In this document: in pieces, positions 1-7,535 of the stretch | Position numbering within the stretch: the first letter of the stretch is position 1 | Layout of the letters: each line of letters begins with the position of its first letter | Assembly (NCBI GenBank): GCA_900557165.1 | Contig: USRS01000022.1 | Coordinates: forward strand, 1 to 27,744 | Origin: an uncultured Clostridium sp. | GTDB taxonomy: Bacteria > Bacillota > Clostridia > Peptostreptococcales > Peptostreptococcaceae | DNA length: 27,744 nucleotides | Direction of reading: 5' to 3' | The notes under the pieces: generated by a model | The model's database searches: none | The model's input: only the letters and a program-made list of their open reading frames with translations | Told to the model about the DNA's origin: nothing | Made by a program: the position numbers and the translations under genes

Positions 1-136
1 CAACTGTAAAAGTGTAATATCCATTAAAACAAGGATTGAAACATATTTCATACATTGATACAACTGCATAAATTACAAATATAAAAGTAATTGCATATTT
101 AATGATTTTAATATATTCACTAACTTCTTTTTTCAT
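1..136 (-). CDS. N-terminal part of a small hydrophobic protein, cut by the window edge
   Basis: The reverse strand reads from an ATG at 136 to the window edge without a stop (45 codons). The start MKKEVSEYIKIIKYAITF is followed by a hydrophobic stretch at about residues 14-28, which looks like a transmembrane segment or uncleaved signal anchor. An AAAGG ribosome binding site lies about ten bases upstream. Two cysteines follow the hydrophobic stretch. I do not recognise a family; the rest of the gene lies outside the window. Confidence 0.5.
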   Translation of the reverse strand, partial: MKKEVSEYIKIIKYAITFIFVIYAVVSMYEICFNPCFNGYYTFTV

Positions 137-405
137 ATTATCAACTATCCTTTAAATTAATTATGAAATTTAAGTGCTGTAAAGGAGCATTTATTGAATA
201 CTTAAAGACTCTATTCTTAACTTATTATCTATAATTTTAATTTCTATACACCTCCTACTACCAACACGCCATATTGATATCTGCTTACTATAAGCACCAT
301 TGTATATTTGCTTTTAAATTTAATATTATCAGAAAATTATGAGAAATTTCACGCGATGGATATTATGAATATGACGATAAATAAATTATAAATATAAATT
401 AATTA
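137..405. other. Intergenic stretch with no convincing gene
   Basis: No open frame here has a start codon and ribosome binding site. On the minus strand a start-less frame ending with a stop at 191-193 gives about 38 readable residues (ending IEIKIIDNKLRIESLSIQ), which could be the tail of a lost gene. This is too short to name. Confidence 0.4.
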
Positions 406-414
406 TGGTATAAT
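406..414 (+). promoter_or_regulatory. Extended -10 promoter element before the Rpn nuclease gene
   Basis: TGGTATAAT is a consensus -10 hexamer with the TGn extension and stands 32 bases before the ATG at 447. No good -35 box is visible at the right distance, as expected for an extended -10 promoter. Inferred from sequence only. Confidence 0.4.
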
Positions 415-446
415 CAAAATAAAGTAAATTCAAGGAAGTGATTATA

Positions 447-1286
447 ATGAAAGGACTACTAGATCCTAAGATGGATTTTGTGTTTAAAAATATCTTTGGA
501 AGTGAAAAAAATTCAAAAATCTTGATATCATTTTTAAATGCAACACTAAAACCAAAAGACTTAATAACATCAGTAGAAATAAAAAATACTGATTTAAATA
601 AAGGATATATAGAAGATAAGTTTTCAAGACTAGATGTGAAAGCAACAACTAGTAATGAAGAGATAATTAACATAGAAATTCAGTTAAAAAATGAATACAA
701 CATGATAAAAAGAAGCTTATATTATTGGTCAAAGCTTTATTCAGAACAATTAAATGAAGGTGAAGATTACAGTATTTTAAAAAGAACAATTTGTATAAAT
801 ATACTGAATTTTAAATATTTAAAAACAAGAAAGTTTCATAGTGCATATAGGTTAAAAGAAATTTATAGCAATGAAGAACTTACTGATGTTGCTGAAATTC
901 ACTTTATAGAAATACCAAAACTTGAAGATGGTTCTGATGAAAAGGACATGCTAGTGCCTTGGATTGAATTTTTAAAAGATCCAGAAAGTGAAAAAGTTAG
1001 AAATTTAGAAATGAGTATAGAAGAAATAAGACAAGCTAAAGACGAGCTTATAAAAATGAGCAATGATGATACTCAACGTGAACTATATGAAATGAGAGCT
1101 AAAACTTTAAAAGATAAAATTAGTGCACTAAATGAAGCTGAGAGAAAAGGAATTCAAAAAGGAATTCAAGAAGGTGAAAAAAAGAAAGCAATAGAAATAG
1201 CTAAGTCATTATTAGATGTGCTAGATGTACAAACTATATCGCTTAAAACAGGATTATCTGTAGATGAGATAAATAAATTAAAATAA
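447..1286 (+). CDS. Rpn family PD-(D/E)XK nuclease / putative transposase
   Basis: This 279-residue protein opens with LLDPKMDFVFKNIFG, the signature start of the Rpn (PDDEXK_2) family, whose E. coli members are recombination-promoting endonucleases. The nuclease core is visible as LDVKATTSNEEIINIEIQ (about residues 71-88), with the acidic residues and the E-x-Q variant of the E-x-K motif. The C-terminus has the usual charged GIQKGIQEGEKKKAIEIAKSLLDVLDV tract and a short helical end. The ATG at 447 is chosen over a GTG at 438 because the AAGGAAG ribosome binding site overlaps the GTG. The length is normal for the family, so the gene looks intact. A fragment matching its tail recurs at 6291-6332. 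Its role here, DNA mobility or a cellular nuclease, cannot be told from sequence. Confidence 0.85.
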   Translation: MKGLLDPKMDFVFKNIFGSEKNSKILISFLNATLKPKDLITSVEIKNTDLNKGYIEDKFSRLDVKATTSNEEIINIEIQLKNEYNMIKRSLYYWSKLYSEQLNEGEDYSILKRTICINILNFKYLKTRKFHSAYRLKEIYSNEELTDVAEIHFIEIPKLEDGSDEKDMLVPWIEFLKDPESEKVRNLEMSIEEIRQAKDELIKMSNDDTQRELYEMRAKTLKDKISALNEAERKGIQKGIQEGEKKKAIEIAKSLLDVLDVQTISLKTGLSVDEINKLK

Positions 1287-1412
1287 AAATGCATCTTGAT
1301 TTTCTTTACAGATAAAATTTTCAACAAAAACCATGATATAATCTGTTCAAGAAAAAAAATGTAAAAGAATTTTTAGAAAAAATAAGTATAAAGGGTCAGA
1401 GTTACCTTTTTT

Positions 1413-1718
1413 ATGTTTCAACTTATGGAACAACTACAGGTCAATCGTGTCAAAGGTAATCATATGAACAATAAAGTTCCCATGTTTGCCTCCAAATTAT
1501 TTTATAAAACATATCCATATCAAAGCAAAACATCACATTTTACAGTAGAAGATAGTTGTATCGGGTGCAAATTGTGTGAGAAAAAATGTCCTGCCAAAGC
1601 TATTGAGATGAAAAATAATAAGCCGGTATGGAAAAAATACAAAAAAGCATGGTCAATATTTAAATCCTCATACAAAAATTTAGCAAAAGGTGTATCATTT
1701 ATTGATACGCCTTTTTAG
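1413..1718 (+). pseudogene. Remnant of an EFR1-type ferredoxin
   Basis: The frame contains one complete 4Fe-4S motif, CIGCKLCEKKCP (cysteines 49, 52, 55, 59), followed by AIEMKNNKPVW. This is the typical first cluster of EFR1-family ferredoxins. In that family a flavodoxin-like domain of roughly 180 residues precedes it and a second CxxCxxCxxxCP cluster follows the PVW. Here only about 45 residues precede the cluster, and the second half is replaced by a cysteine-free run that ends inside a transcription terminator. It is therefore a fragment missing both ends. An intact ATG and frame mean a short peptide could still be made, but a working two-cluster electron carrier is unlikely. Confidence 0.7.
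1685..1716 (+). terminator. Rho-independent terminator overlapping the end of the ferredoxin remnant
   Basis: AAAAGGTGTATCA pairs with TGATACGCCTTTT around a five-base loop, with one G-U pair, and ends in a T run. The stem is almost the same as that of the terminator at 3181-3211. Confidence 0.7.
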
Positions 1719-1771
1719 TAATGATAAAATTATAGAAGCTAAAATTATTCAAACTAAGGAGGAAATATTTC

Positions 1772-2672
1772 GTGGAATTTGTGGGGAAGTTAGACAAAAA
1801 AGATAAAAAGGTATTAATATGGGGATTTATAGTAGGAACTATACTGAATATTTTTATACATAAAGCTATAGAGATAGTAATAATGTTGGTCATGCTATAT
1901 TTTCTTCATAAAAACTTTGATGTAAATAAGTTCACAGAAAATATGGAATTTATAAATAAAGAAAAGTATATTGAAGGATTGAACAAAATAATTAGAGTTT
2001 TCGACATATATATAGCAATAAAAATCATATTGACATTAGTTACACAAATGGGCGGATTTAATGCTATGGAGTTTGCTTTGGTGGGTGAATTTGACTTGAT
2101 ATATAATGGAATGCTTGCTAGAAAATACGTGAAATCCATAGATAATGTGGAAGTTGAAAGAAATAGAAAGCTTATTAAAAATAAGATTTTGACAGCTGTT
2201 ATATTGATTGGTTTTGTAGGATTTACATGCAATTATCTTAATAAGTTGGAATTTAAAGAAAAATTACATAAACTCACCAAAATATAAGTATGAGCTAACT
2301 TATGACAAAGAAAACAATAGGATAGCAGATTTTAGTGGAAATGGATTTTCCATGATTGCTACAGAAAACAAGGACAATGAGAAGAATTTTAATAAGTATA
2401 TAAAAGAGATTAAGTTGTTGTCTGCTGTAGATGTTTTACAAGATTATTCTAAGGTGGCTTTAATCTTTATGCTTGCCTTGGCTTTTGCTCAGTTGAATTT
2501 TAGAGCTAAGGATAAAAGACCAAATGTAGTTTTCGTCAATGTATTTTTAGTTTTGGCATTTACCTTTGGCGCCATAGGATTTAATACTTACGATATAGAC
2601 TTAGAGTATAAGGTTATTGATAATTTTGCTAATTATAACTTATATTATATAATTAGAAAGAGAATTATATAA
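1772..2672 (+). pseudogene. Membrane protein gene split by a frameshift
   Basis: A GTG start at 1772 follows a strong AAGGAGG site. The first frame (1772-2287) encodes 171 residues with hydrophobic segments at about residues 15-43 and 75-95 and another near 140-155, and stops at 2285-2287. Shifting the frame by one base just before that stop gives continuous coding (SPKYKYELTYDKENNRIADF) that joins the downstream frame. That frame ends at 2672 and carries two more hydrophobic segments (VALIFMLALAFAQLNF and VFVNVFLVLAFTFGAIGF). One original protein of roughly 300 residues is the simplest reading. The junction lies near A-rich runs (2258-2280), so a sequencing or assembly indel is possible. No family recognised. 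Confidence 0.65.
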
Positions 2673-2718
2673 GAAGAGATTTAGCTAAATATTTATGATA
2701 TAATGAAGATACTTACTT

Positions 2719-2736
2719 AGGAGGAATTATTTAATT
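2719..2736 (+). promoter_or_regulatory. Ribosome binding site paired with a non-standard ATT start codon
   Basis: AGGAGG at 2719-2724 is followed nine bases later by ATT at 2734, in frame with the acetyltransferase. The next in-frame ATG (2776) has no ribosome binding site. The 14 residues between (starting IIKIDILDI) look like the first beta strand of a GNAT fold. This points to an ATT start, or an ATG mutated to ATT. Confidence 0.5.
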
Positions 2737-2775
2737 ATAAAAATCGACATTTTAGATATTATTAGTGACAAGGAT

Positions 2776-3180
2776 ATGGAAGAAATACTTGACACATGGG
2801 AATCATCAGTAAGGGCGACACATGATTTTTTAAGCGAAGAAGATATAATATCAATCAAGCCTTATGTTAAAGAAGGTGCTAAACATGTGGGCAAATTTTT
2901 ATGTGTAAGAGACGAAGAAAACACTATAAAAGCCTTTATGGGAATAGAAGATTTTAAAATTGAAATGTTATTTGTAAGCGATGAATGTAGAAGAAAGGGC
3001 ATTGGAAAAAGTCTTGTGGAATATGCAGTTAAAACGTTAAACGTAAACTATGTAGATGTAAACGAGCAAAATCCACAAGCTTTAGGATTTTATGAACATG
3101 TTGGATTTGAAGTGTTTAAAAAATCTGAGTTTGATGAGCAAGGTAATCCCTTCCCAATACTTCATATGAAATTGAAATAA
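2776..3180 (+). CDS. GNAT family N-acetyltransferase
   Basis: This is a small GNAT acetyltransferase that would transfer acetyl from acetyl-CoA to an unknown amine. The acetyl-CoA pyrophosphate loop is visible as LFVSDECRRKGIGKSLVEYA (RRKGIG at residues 72-77 counted from the ATG), followed by the NEQNPQALGFYEHVGFE segment typical of the C-terminal half. The ATG at 2776 gives 134 residues, but the natural protein probably begins 14 codons earlier at the ATT at 2734, which has the ribosome binding site and supplies the missing first beta strand. Translation may therefore be weak. A terminator starts right after the stop codon, so the gene ends its transcript. The SVRATHDFLSEEDI opening matches a common uncharacterised group of Firmicute acetyltransferases. 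Confidence 0.85.
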   Translation: MEEILDTWESSVRATHDFLSEEDIISIKPYVKEGAKHVGKFLCVRDEENTIKAFMGIEDFKIEMLFVSDECRRKGIGKSLVEYAVKTLNVNYVDVNEQNPQALGFYEHVGFEVFKKSEFDEQGNPFPILHMKLK

Positions 3181-3211
3181 AAAAGGTGTATCATTTTTTG
3201 ATACACCTTTT
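3181..3211 (+). terminator. Rho-independent terminator after the acetyltransferase
   Basis: A perfect 13-bp stem, AAAAGGTGTATCA with TGATACACCTTTT, and a five-base T loop start immediately after the stop codon. The symmetrical A and T tracts mean it could work in both directions. Confidence 0.8.
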
Positions 3212-3347
3212 AAAAAATTATAGTATAGGGTTAGATTTTTAAAAGGTATTACTACAATATTGTAGATAAATTTGTTTTAATAGAGAAGACTTTAGTTTAT
3301 AATATAAAATAGATAAAATATACCAATGTAGAAGGAAGTGGTATAAA

Positions 3348-3749
3348 ATGAGACAAATAGATGAAAAGATAAAAGAGTTAATAATAAGTATTTTAAATTG
3401 CCAAGAAACAGATGCCATATACATATTTGGAAGTTATGGAACAAAATATTTTACAGAAGATAGTGATATAGATATAGCATGGTTTACTAATTCACCCATA
3501 GATTTAGTTTTAAGAGGAAAATTTGAAAGATTCCTAGAAAAAGTATTGGGACTGAAAGTTGATTTAGTAGTGGTAAATAAGGATTCTAGTCCATATTTGT
3601 TATGTAATATATTTGAGTATGGAGAAATTATATTTGAATATGGAGAAAATTTTTCAAATTGGTTTGATAAATTTTATGATGAAACATTAGTAGATAGAGA
3701 GTTGTATTTTATGTATATGGAGGAAAAGAATAGATATGTACAATATTAA
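3348..3749 (+). CDS. MntA-type minimal nucleotidyltransferase (antitoxin), orphan
   Basis: This is a minimal nucleotidyltransferase of the MntA family, which in HepT-MntA toxin-antitoxin pairs adds AMP to a HEPN ribonuclease and silences it. The catalytic pattern GS-x10-D-x-D is exact: GS at residues 28-29 and aspartates at 40 and 42 in EDSDIDIAWF. A third carboxylate probably lies in LKVDLVVV. A GAAGGAAG ribosome binding site precedes the ATG. A HepT gene normally follows and overlaps, but here only a 13-codon ORF overlaps the 3' end before a terminator. The antitoxin therefore appears to have outlived its toxin. The gene is intact at 133 residues. Confidence 0.8.
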   Translation: MRQIDEKIKELIISILNCQETDAIYIFGSYGTKYFTEDSDIDIAWFTNSPIDLVLRGKFERFLEKVLGLKVDLVVVNKDSSPYLLCNIFEYGEIIFEYGENFSNWFDKFYDETLVDRELYFMYMEEKNRYVQY

Positions 3750-3777
3750 TCTGATTAAGTCGATTAGAAATAAATAA
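3736..3777 (+). pseudogene. Possible truncated start of a HepT (HEPN) toxin
   Basis: ATG at 3736 overlaps the last codons of the antitoxin, the usual place for hepT, and gives only MYNINLIKSIRNK before a stop. The position fits the remains of a HEPN toxin, but 13 residues are too few to prove it. Confidence 0.3.
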
Positions 3778-3791
3778 GAATAAAGTCACTT

Positions 3792-3820
3792 AAAGGTCGT
3801 ATCAAAAAAGATACGGCTTT
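3792..3820 (+). terminator. Terminator after the MntA gene
   Basis: AAAGGTCGTATC pairs with GATACGGCTTT around an A6 loop, followed by TTATT. It closes the antitoxin transcript before the next decayed gene. Confidence 0.6.
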
Positions 3821-3900
3821 TATTATACGCACTTTAGTTTAAACTTTACAAAATATTTAAGCTACAATATATATTGAAGAGATTAAAAAGAGGGCAAGTC

Positions 3901-4605
3901 ATGGGGGAAAGCATATTTATTTTAGATAAAAATAATAAAATTACAGAATTAAAATACACCAGTGAAGATATATTCCAAGAGTTAATAGAATATACTAGCA
4001 GGTGATCAAATTACACCCGATAATCCAAGACGTTGGATATTTATATCAATAGAAGTAGGAGCTCCAGATAAAAAAGATAGAAATAATAGATGGTATTTAG
4101 AATACCTATTCATAGACCAAGATGCAATACCTACTTTTATTGAAGTAAAAAGAAGTGCTGATACTAGGGTAAGAAGAGAAGTTGTAGCACAGATATTAGA
4201 TTATGCTGAAATGCAACTGAGTATTGGTTTGTAGATGATATTAGAAAAATATATGAAGAACAGAATAAAAGCTTATGTGACGATTTGGAAATAGAAGAAG
4301 GTAGCGAGGAATTATTTTGGCAAAGTGTAAGAAATAATTTTAAATTAGGTAAAATAAGGCTATTATTCGTATCAGATGAAATACCATTAAGTTTAAAAAG
4401 AATTATTAAATTTTTAAATAGTCAAATGATAGACACAGAAGTATTGGGACTTGAGATTAAACAATTTGTATCAGATACTGATTTAAAAACTTCTGTACCA
4501 AGAATTATAGGCCAAATCTCAAACTCAGTTCAAGTTAAAAAGGTTTCAGGATATTTCAAGTGGGATGAAGAAAGTTTTCCCAAAGAAGTTGAAAAATATA
4601 TCTAA
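3901..4605 (+). pseudogene. PD-(D/E)XK nuclease-superfamily protein, broken by two frameshifts
   Basis: Three consecutive frames assemble into one protein. ATG at 3901 starts MGESIFILDKNNKITEL and stops near 4003. A second frame from about 4005 gives AGDQITPDNPRRW, then DQDAIPTFIEVKRSADTR and RREVVAQILDYAE, and stops near 4233. A third frame runs WFVDDIRKIYEEQN through KIRLLFVSDEIP to the stop at 4605. The order LLAGDQI / ...IPTFIEVKRS.../ ...VSDEIPxxLxRIIxFLN matches a widespread nuclease-like family with the E-x-K core. The second break is explained by one lost A in an A run (GAAATGC for GAAAATGC). After the TAA at 4603 the same frame stays open to 4818 without a start codon, so the original C-terminus may have been longer. 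Confidence 0.75.
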
Positions 4606-4967
4606 GAAACAAGAAATAAGTGGAAATATAATGTTAAAAAACTAATCGAAAAAATCATAGGAAAACAAAAAATAACTCTAACAAAGGAAGCAAGGACAAA
4701 TATAAAAGTAAATCTGGGAGAAATCAGACAAGAGATAAGATTAGATACGCTAGATAGAAATAATTATAAAAAACTTAACAACATTATAATACCATGTAAA
4801 ATTTTGAAAAAATTCTAAACATATAATTAGAAATAAATAGAATATAAAACCAATATTTACCTAAAATAATTATTGCAAATTTGACAACATTCTACAAAAA
4901 GTGACAAAAGATTTATTGTATAATAAATACACCTATAAAAAGGTATTTAAGTAAATTAAGTAAGAAG
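4606..4967. other. Intergenic stretch, partly a start-less open frame
   Basis: Bases 4606-4818 stay open for 70 codons in the same frame as the preceding pseudogene but have no start codon or ribosome binding site. This is either the lost tail of that nuclease or chance. Bases 4819-4967 hold an AT-rich presumed promoter region for the next gene, including a TATAAT at about 4919-4924. I could not find a well spaced -35 box. Confidence 0.4.
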
Positions 4968-6011
4968 ATGGAGAAAATAAGCAACATGAAAAAATTTAAA
5001 GAACTAAGTACCACTGGAAAAATATTTGTAGTGATACTAGCAATTGCATTTTTACCTATTACATTAGTATTACTAAGTGGTAAATCATTTATCAATAGTA
5101 TTAAGAACAAGAAGAAATTAAAATCAGTATTTTTAGCATTTTGTCTACTAATGTCAATGTCATTGGCAAAGTATATATATTTTAATCAAGAGGATAAGGA
5201 TACTTCTAAACCTAGTGTAGAGAATGTTGAGACAGATACAATAACAACTAAAAATGAGAACAATGTAGAGGAAGACAATACATCTTCTAATAGTGATAAT
5301 AAAGAAGATATCGCAAATGAGGATATTGAATTACCAACTTATAAAATTGCATTAATTGATGATAGTAATATAGCAAATGCAATAAGAAAAACAATACATA
5401 TAGTAGTTGATGGTGACTATACTTTAAGCCAATTAAATACTATAGCAGAAAAAGAAGCATTAGCATACGTATCAAAAAATAAAGTAAATGCATTGGCTAT
5501 AGGATTTTATGAAAATGAAAAAAATATAGGCAAAGGATATGATATGGGAAGAGTAGAGTACGTTCCTTATGGAGAGTGGTCAAAAGCAATTGATGTAAAA
5601 GCTGGTGATTATTCTAATTTTAAATTTGTGAATTATTTACAGGAATCAATATCATCATATTTTACTGAGGGAACTTCTATATCAGAGGATAAAGGAGAGA
5701 CAGATGTAAGCTTAGTTAAATCAGATATTGAAGATATAAATGATGGTATTACTGTGAATACAAGTAAATCAAAGGGAGTATTAACTATAAATGTAGTCGA
5801 AAGCGGAGAGGCTTTATTTCCAGCAAGTGAAGTAACTATTTCTGCATATACTGACTGGTGTTTAGACAATATAAAGTCAGACATAAAAACTATAGATTTC
5901 ACAGTGAAAACTAATAATGGAACAGTAAGAGCACTATTAGATGCTGATGAAATATTAACGGATAATGGAAGATATTTTGATACCAATTATATAGCTGAAA
6001 ATATACAATAA
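4968..6011 (+). CDS. Membrane-anchored DUF4875-like protein
   Basis: The N-terminus has two hydrophobic helices (about residues 18-36 and 53-68). A serine-, asparagine- and acid-rich linker (about 78-120) follows, and then a globular part beginning TYKIALIDDSNIANAIRKTIHIVV. That part, with its YTLSQLNTIAEKEA and VEYVPYGEWSKAIDVKAGDYS segments, resembles DUF4875. The last 100 residues form another strand-rich region. The protein is probably held in the membrane with its main domains on one side; which side is not clear from sequence. The second ATG (MKKFKEL, 4986) is an alternative start, since both ribosome binding sites are weak. Function unknown. Confidence 0.65.
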   Translation: MEKISNMKKFKELSTTGKIFVVILAIAFLPITLVLLSGKSFINSIKNKKKLKSVFLAFCLLMSMSLAKYIYFNQEDKDTSKPSVENVETDTITTKNENNVEEDNTSSNSDNKEDIANEDIELPTYKIALIDDSNIANAIRKTIHIVVDGDYTLSQLNTIAEKEALAYVSKNKVNALAIGFYENEKNIGKGYDMGRVEYVPYGEWSKAIDVKAGDYSNFKFVNYLQESISSYFTEGTSISEDKGETDVSLVKSDIEDINDGITVNTSKSKGVLTINVVESGEALFPASEVTISAYTDWCLDNIKSDIKTIDFTVKTNNGTVRALLDADEILTDNGRYFDTNYIAENIQ

Positions 6012-6099
6012 TAATATCAATGGAAGTTTAAAATATATATAATGTTATAATAAAGCTATATAAAAATTTATAAAATGAAGAATTATTGGATAATTAGAA

Positions 6100-6135
6100 A
6101 GGGGCTGTCACACTATTTTAGTATGATAGCCTCTT
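6100..6135 (+). terminator. Hairpin downstream of the DUF4875-like gene
   Basis: AGGGGCTGTCACACTA pairs, with several G-U pairs, with TAGTATGATAGCCTCT around a four-base loop. No long T run follows, so termination may be partial. Such stems are common after Clostridia genes. Confidence 0.5.
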
Positions 6136-6253
6136 AAATATAATTACAATGAAAAAAACTTTTTCAATAGGTGTTTAGTTAAAATAAAAAAATGCTTTGA
6201 AAGAAAGTTATAAAGTTTATAAATAATTAAACAAATACTGATAAAAATAACAA

Positions 6254-6535
6254 TTGATTGCTTTTAACAAAAACAAAGTAGAAAAAGTAGGCTCTAGAAA
6301 TAGCCAAATCCTTGTTAAATGTTTTAGATGTTATAATTCAGAAGAAATACTTTTAAAAGCAAATAAAGTAGATCCTAGTGATATAGTAAAAAAATATGAA
6401 GATATAAATTATTATAGGGATTTGTATGATAGTTGGTTTGCTTATAAAAATGAAAATTCAGATTTCACATTTGAACAATGGTGTGAAAGAAATAATAAGA
6501 AATTTTCTTGGATGTCAGCTTATTACTATGAATAA
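6254..6535 (+). CDS. Doubtful small ORF, possibly chimeric
   Basis: The frame begins at a TTG without a ribosome binding site and encodes 93 residues. Its first third reads across a degraded Rpn tail in another frame, so those residues are probably not genuine. The rest (VKKYEDINYYRDLYDSWFAY, then FTFEQWCERNN) looks protein-like, rich in aromatic and acidic residues. It may be the C-terminal end of a lost gene that was joined to the Rpn fragment. No family recognised. Confidence 0.3.
   Translation: MIAFNKNKVEKVGSRNSQILVKCFRCYNSEEILLKANKVDPSDIVKKYEDINYYRDLYDSWFAYKNENSDFTFEQWCERNNKKFSWMSAYYYE
6291..6332 (+). pseudogene. Degraded C-terminal fragment of a second Rpn-family gene
   Basis: In this frame the DNA encodes ALEIAKSLLNVLDV, which matches 12 of 14 residues of the tail of the intact Rpn protein (AIEIAKSLLDVLDV). 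Just upstream the same frame has a lysine-rich stretch interrupted by two TAG stops, where the intact gene has its KKK tract. Confidence 0.55.
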
Positions 6536-6599
6536 TTATTATTAATATGTTATAATGGTTAGATAATATGCAATATTAAGGGGAGAGGGAATTAGTAAG

Positions 6600-6881
6600 A
6601 TGTTGACATATTTAATATTTTTTATATTTGCATGCTTATCTTTAGGATTATTTGATTACATAGTCAAAAAGATAGATTTTCTCAATACATTTTTTGAAAA
6701 TATACGAAAAAAAACAAGTAATCTAGATGAGAAAAAACAAAAGATATTTAAGATATTCATTTTTATATTAATGGTTTTAATATGTGCAGTTGATAATAGA
6801 AATGAAATTGCTGCCACTATAAAAGGAACAATTTTGGGGATTATGATATCAATTAGATATTTATCTTTTGAAGTAATTTAA
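6600..6881 (+). CDS. Small two-helix membrane protein
   Basis: 93 residues with hydrophobic segments at about residues 3-21 and 48-64, joined by a basic loop (KKIDFLNTFFENIRKKTSNLDEKKQK). The ATG follows a purine-rich AAGGGGAGAGGGA stretch that can serve as a ribosome binding site. A large hairpin begins at the stop codon, so this is a single-gene transcript. I do not recognise the family and no neighbour suggests a function. Confidence 0.5.
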   Translation: MLTYLIFFIFACLSLGLFDYIVKKIDFLNTFFENIRKKTSNLDEKKQKIFKIFIFILMVLICAVDNRNEIAATIKGTILGIMISIRYLSFEVI

Positions 6882-6936
6882 TAAATGATAATAAAAAAGT
6901 ATCACTTAAAGGTGATGCTTTTTTATTATCATTTAT
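6881..6936 (+). terminator. Long hairpin terminator (25-bp stem)
   Basis: The arms at 6881-6905 and 6912-6936 pair over 25 bases with a single G-U pair and a six-base loop. The A6/T6 tracts lie inside the stem, so it can stop transcription from either side. Confidence 0.75.
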
Positions 6937-6978
6937 ATAGAAAAATATTGGACTTATGTAATAGATAATTACTTAAAG

Positions 6979-7017
6979 GTTTCCCTTTGGAAACTATGGC
7001 ACTTTCAAGTGCGTACT
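6979..7017 (+). promoter_or_regulatory. Double palindrome, probable HxlR operator before the flavoprotein gene
   Basis: Two perfect inverted repeats lie side by side: GTTTCC-cttt-GGAAAC (6979-6994) and GCACTT-tc-AAGTGC (6999-7012), followed by GTACT. The whole 39-bp block aligns without gaps with 7969-8007 (30 of 39 identical). It lies 72 bases before the ATG at 7089. Such symmetry suits a dimeric winged-helix regulator, and the neighbouring HxlR protein is the obvious candidate. This assignment is inferred. Confidence 0.6.
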
Positions 7018-7088
7018 AGCATACTTACTCAATCTCCTTTATGATTTAATTGTAAAGAAAATCAATTAACAAAAAGGAGAAAGTAAAA

Positions 7089-7493
7089 ATGAATGAAGTA
7101 GTAAAATTTTTAAAAGAAAATCCAGTGCAATATTTTGCCACAGTGGGCAAAGACAACAAAGCAAAAGTTAGACCATTCCAATTTATGTTAGAAGATGGCG
7201 GTAAACTATGGTTCTGTACAAATAATCAAAAAGATGTTTATGAAGAAATGCAAGGTAATCCATATGTTCAAGTTTGTGTATCTACACCTAAGTTTGAATG
7301 GATACGTTTAAGTGGTAAAGCTGTATTTAAAAATGATATGGATATAAAAGAAAAAGTGATAGAAGCATCACCTCTTGTAAAAAATCTTTATGAAAGTGCA
7401 AGTAACCCCATATTTGAAGTATTTTATTTAGATGAAGCTAAAGCTGTTATAGCAGACTTTTCAGGTAATCCACCAAAAGAATACTCATTATAG
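7089..7493 (+). CDS. Pyridoxamine 5'-phosphate oxidase-like flavin-binding protein
   Basis: 134 residues with the split-barrel fold pattern of small PNPOx-like proteins: FLKENPVQYFATVGKDNKAKVRPFQFMLEDGGKLWFCTN at the start, then VQVCVSTPKFEWIRLSGKAVF. These proteins usually bind FMN or F420 as dimers and reduce or sequester small molecules; the substrate here is unknown. An AAAGGAGAA ribosome binding site sits just before the ATG. It is a single-gene unit that converges on hxlR and shares its terminator. The double palindrome upstream suggests control by that HxlR protein. Confidence 0.85.
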   Translation: MNEVVKFLKENPVQYFATVGKDNKAKVRPFQFMLEDGGKLWFCTNNQKDVYEEMQGNPYVQVCVSTPKFEWIRLSGKAVFKNDMDIKEKVIEASPLVKNLYESASNPIFEVFYLDEAKAVIADFSGNPPKEYSL

Positions 7494-7535
7494 AAAAAAT
7501 CTAGTTATTAGAGCAAACTAATAACTAGATTTTTT
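7494..7535. terminator. Bidirectional terminator between the flavoprotein gene and hxlR
   Basis: AAAAAATCTAGTTATTAG (7494-7511) and its exact complement (7518-7535) flank the loop AGCAAA. An 18-bp perfect stem with A and T tracts at the ends serves both converging genes. Confidence 0.85.

Noticed and set aside
386..673. 95-codon minus-strand ORF overlapping the Rpn gene start
   Set aside because: It is antisense to a well supported gene, has no ribosome binding site and has the hydrophobic composition expected from the complement of AT-rich coding DNA.
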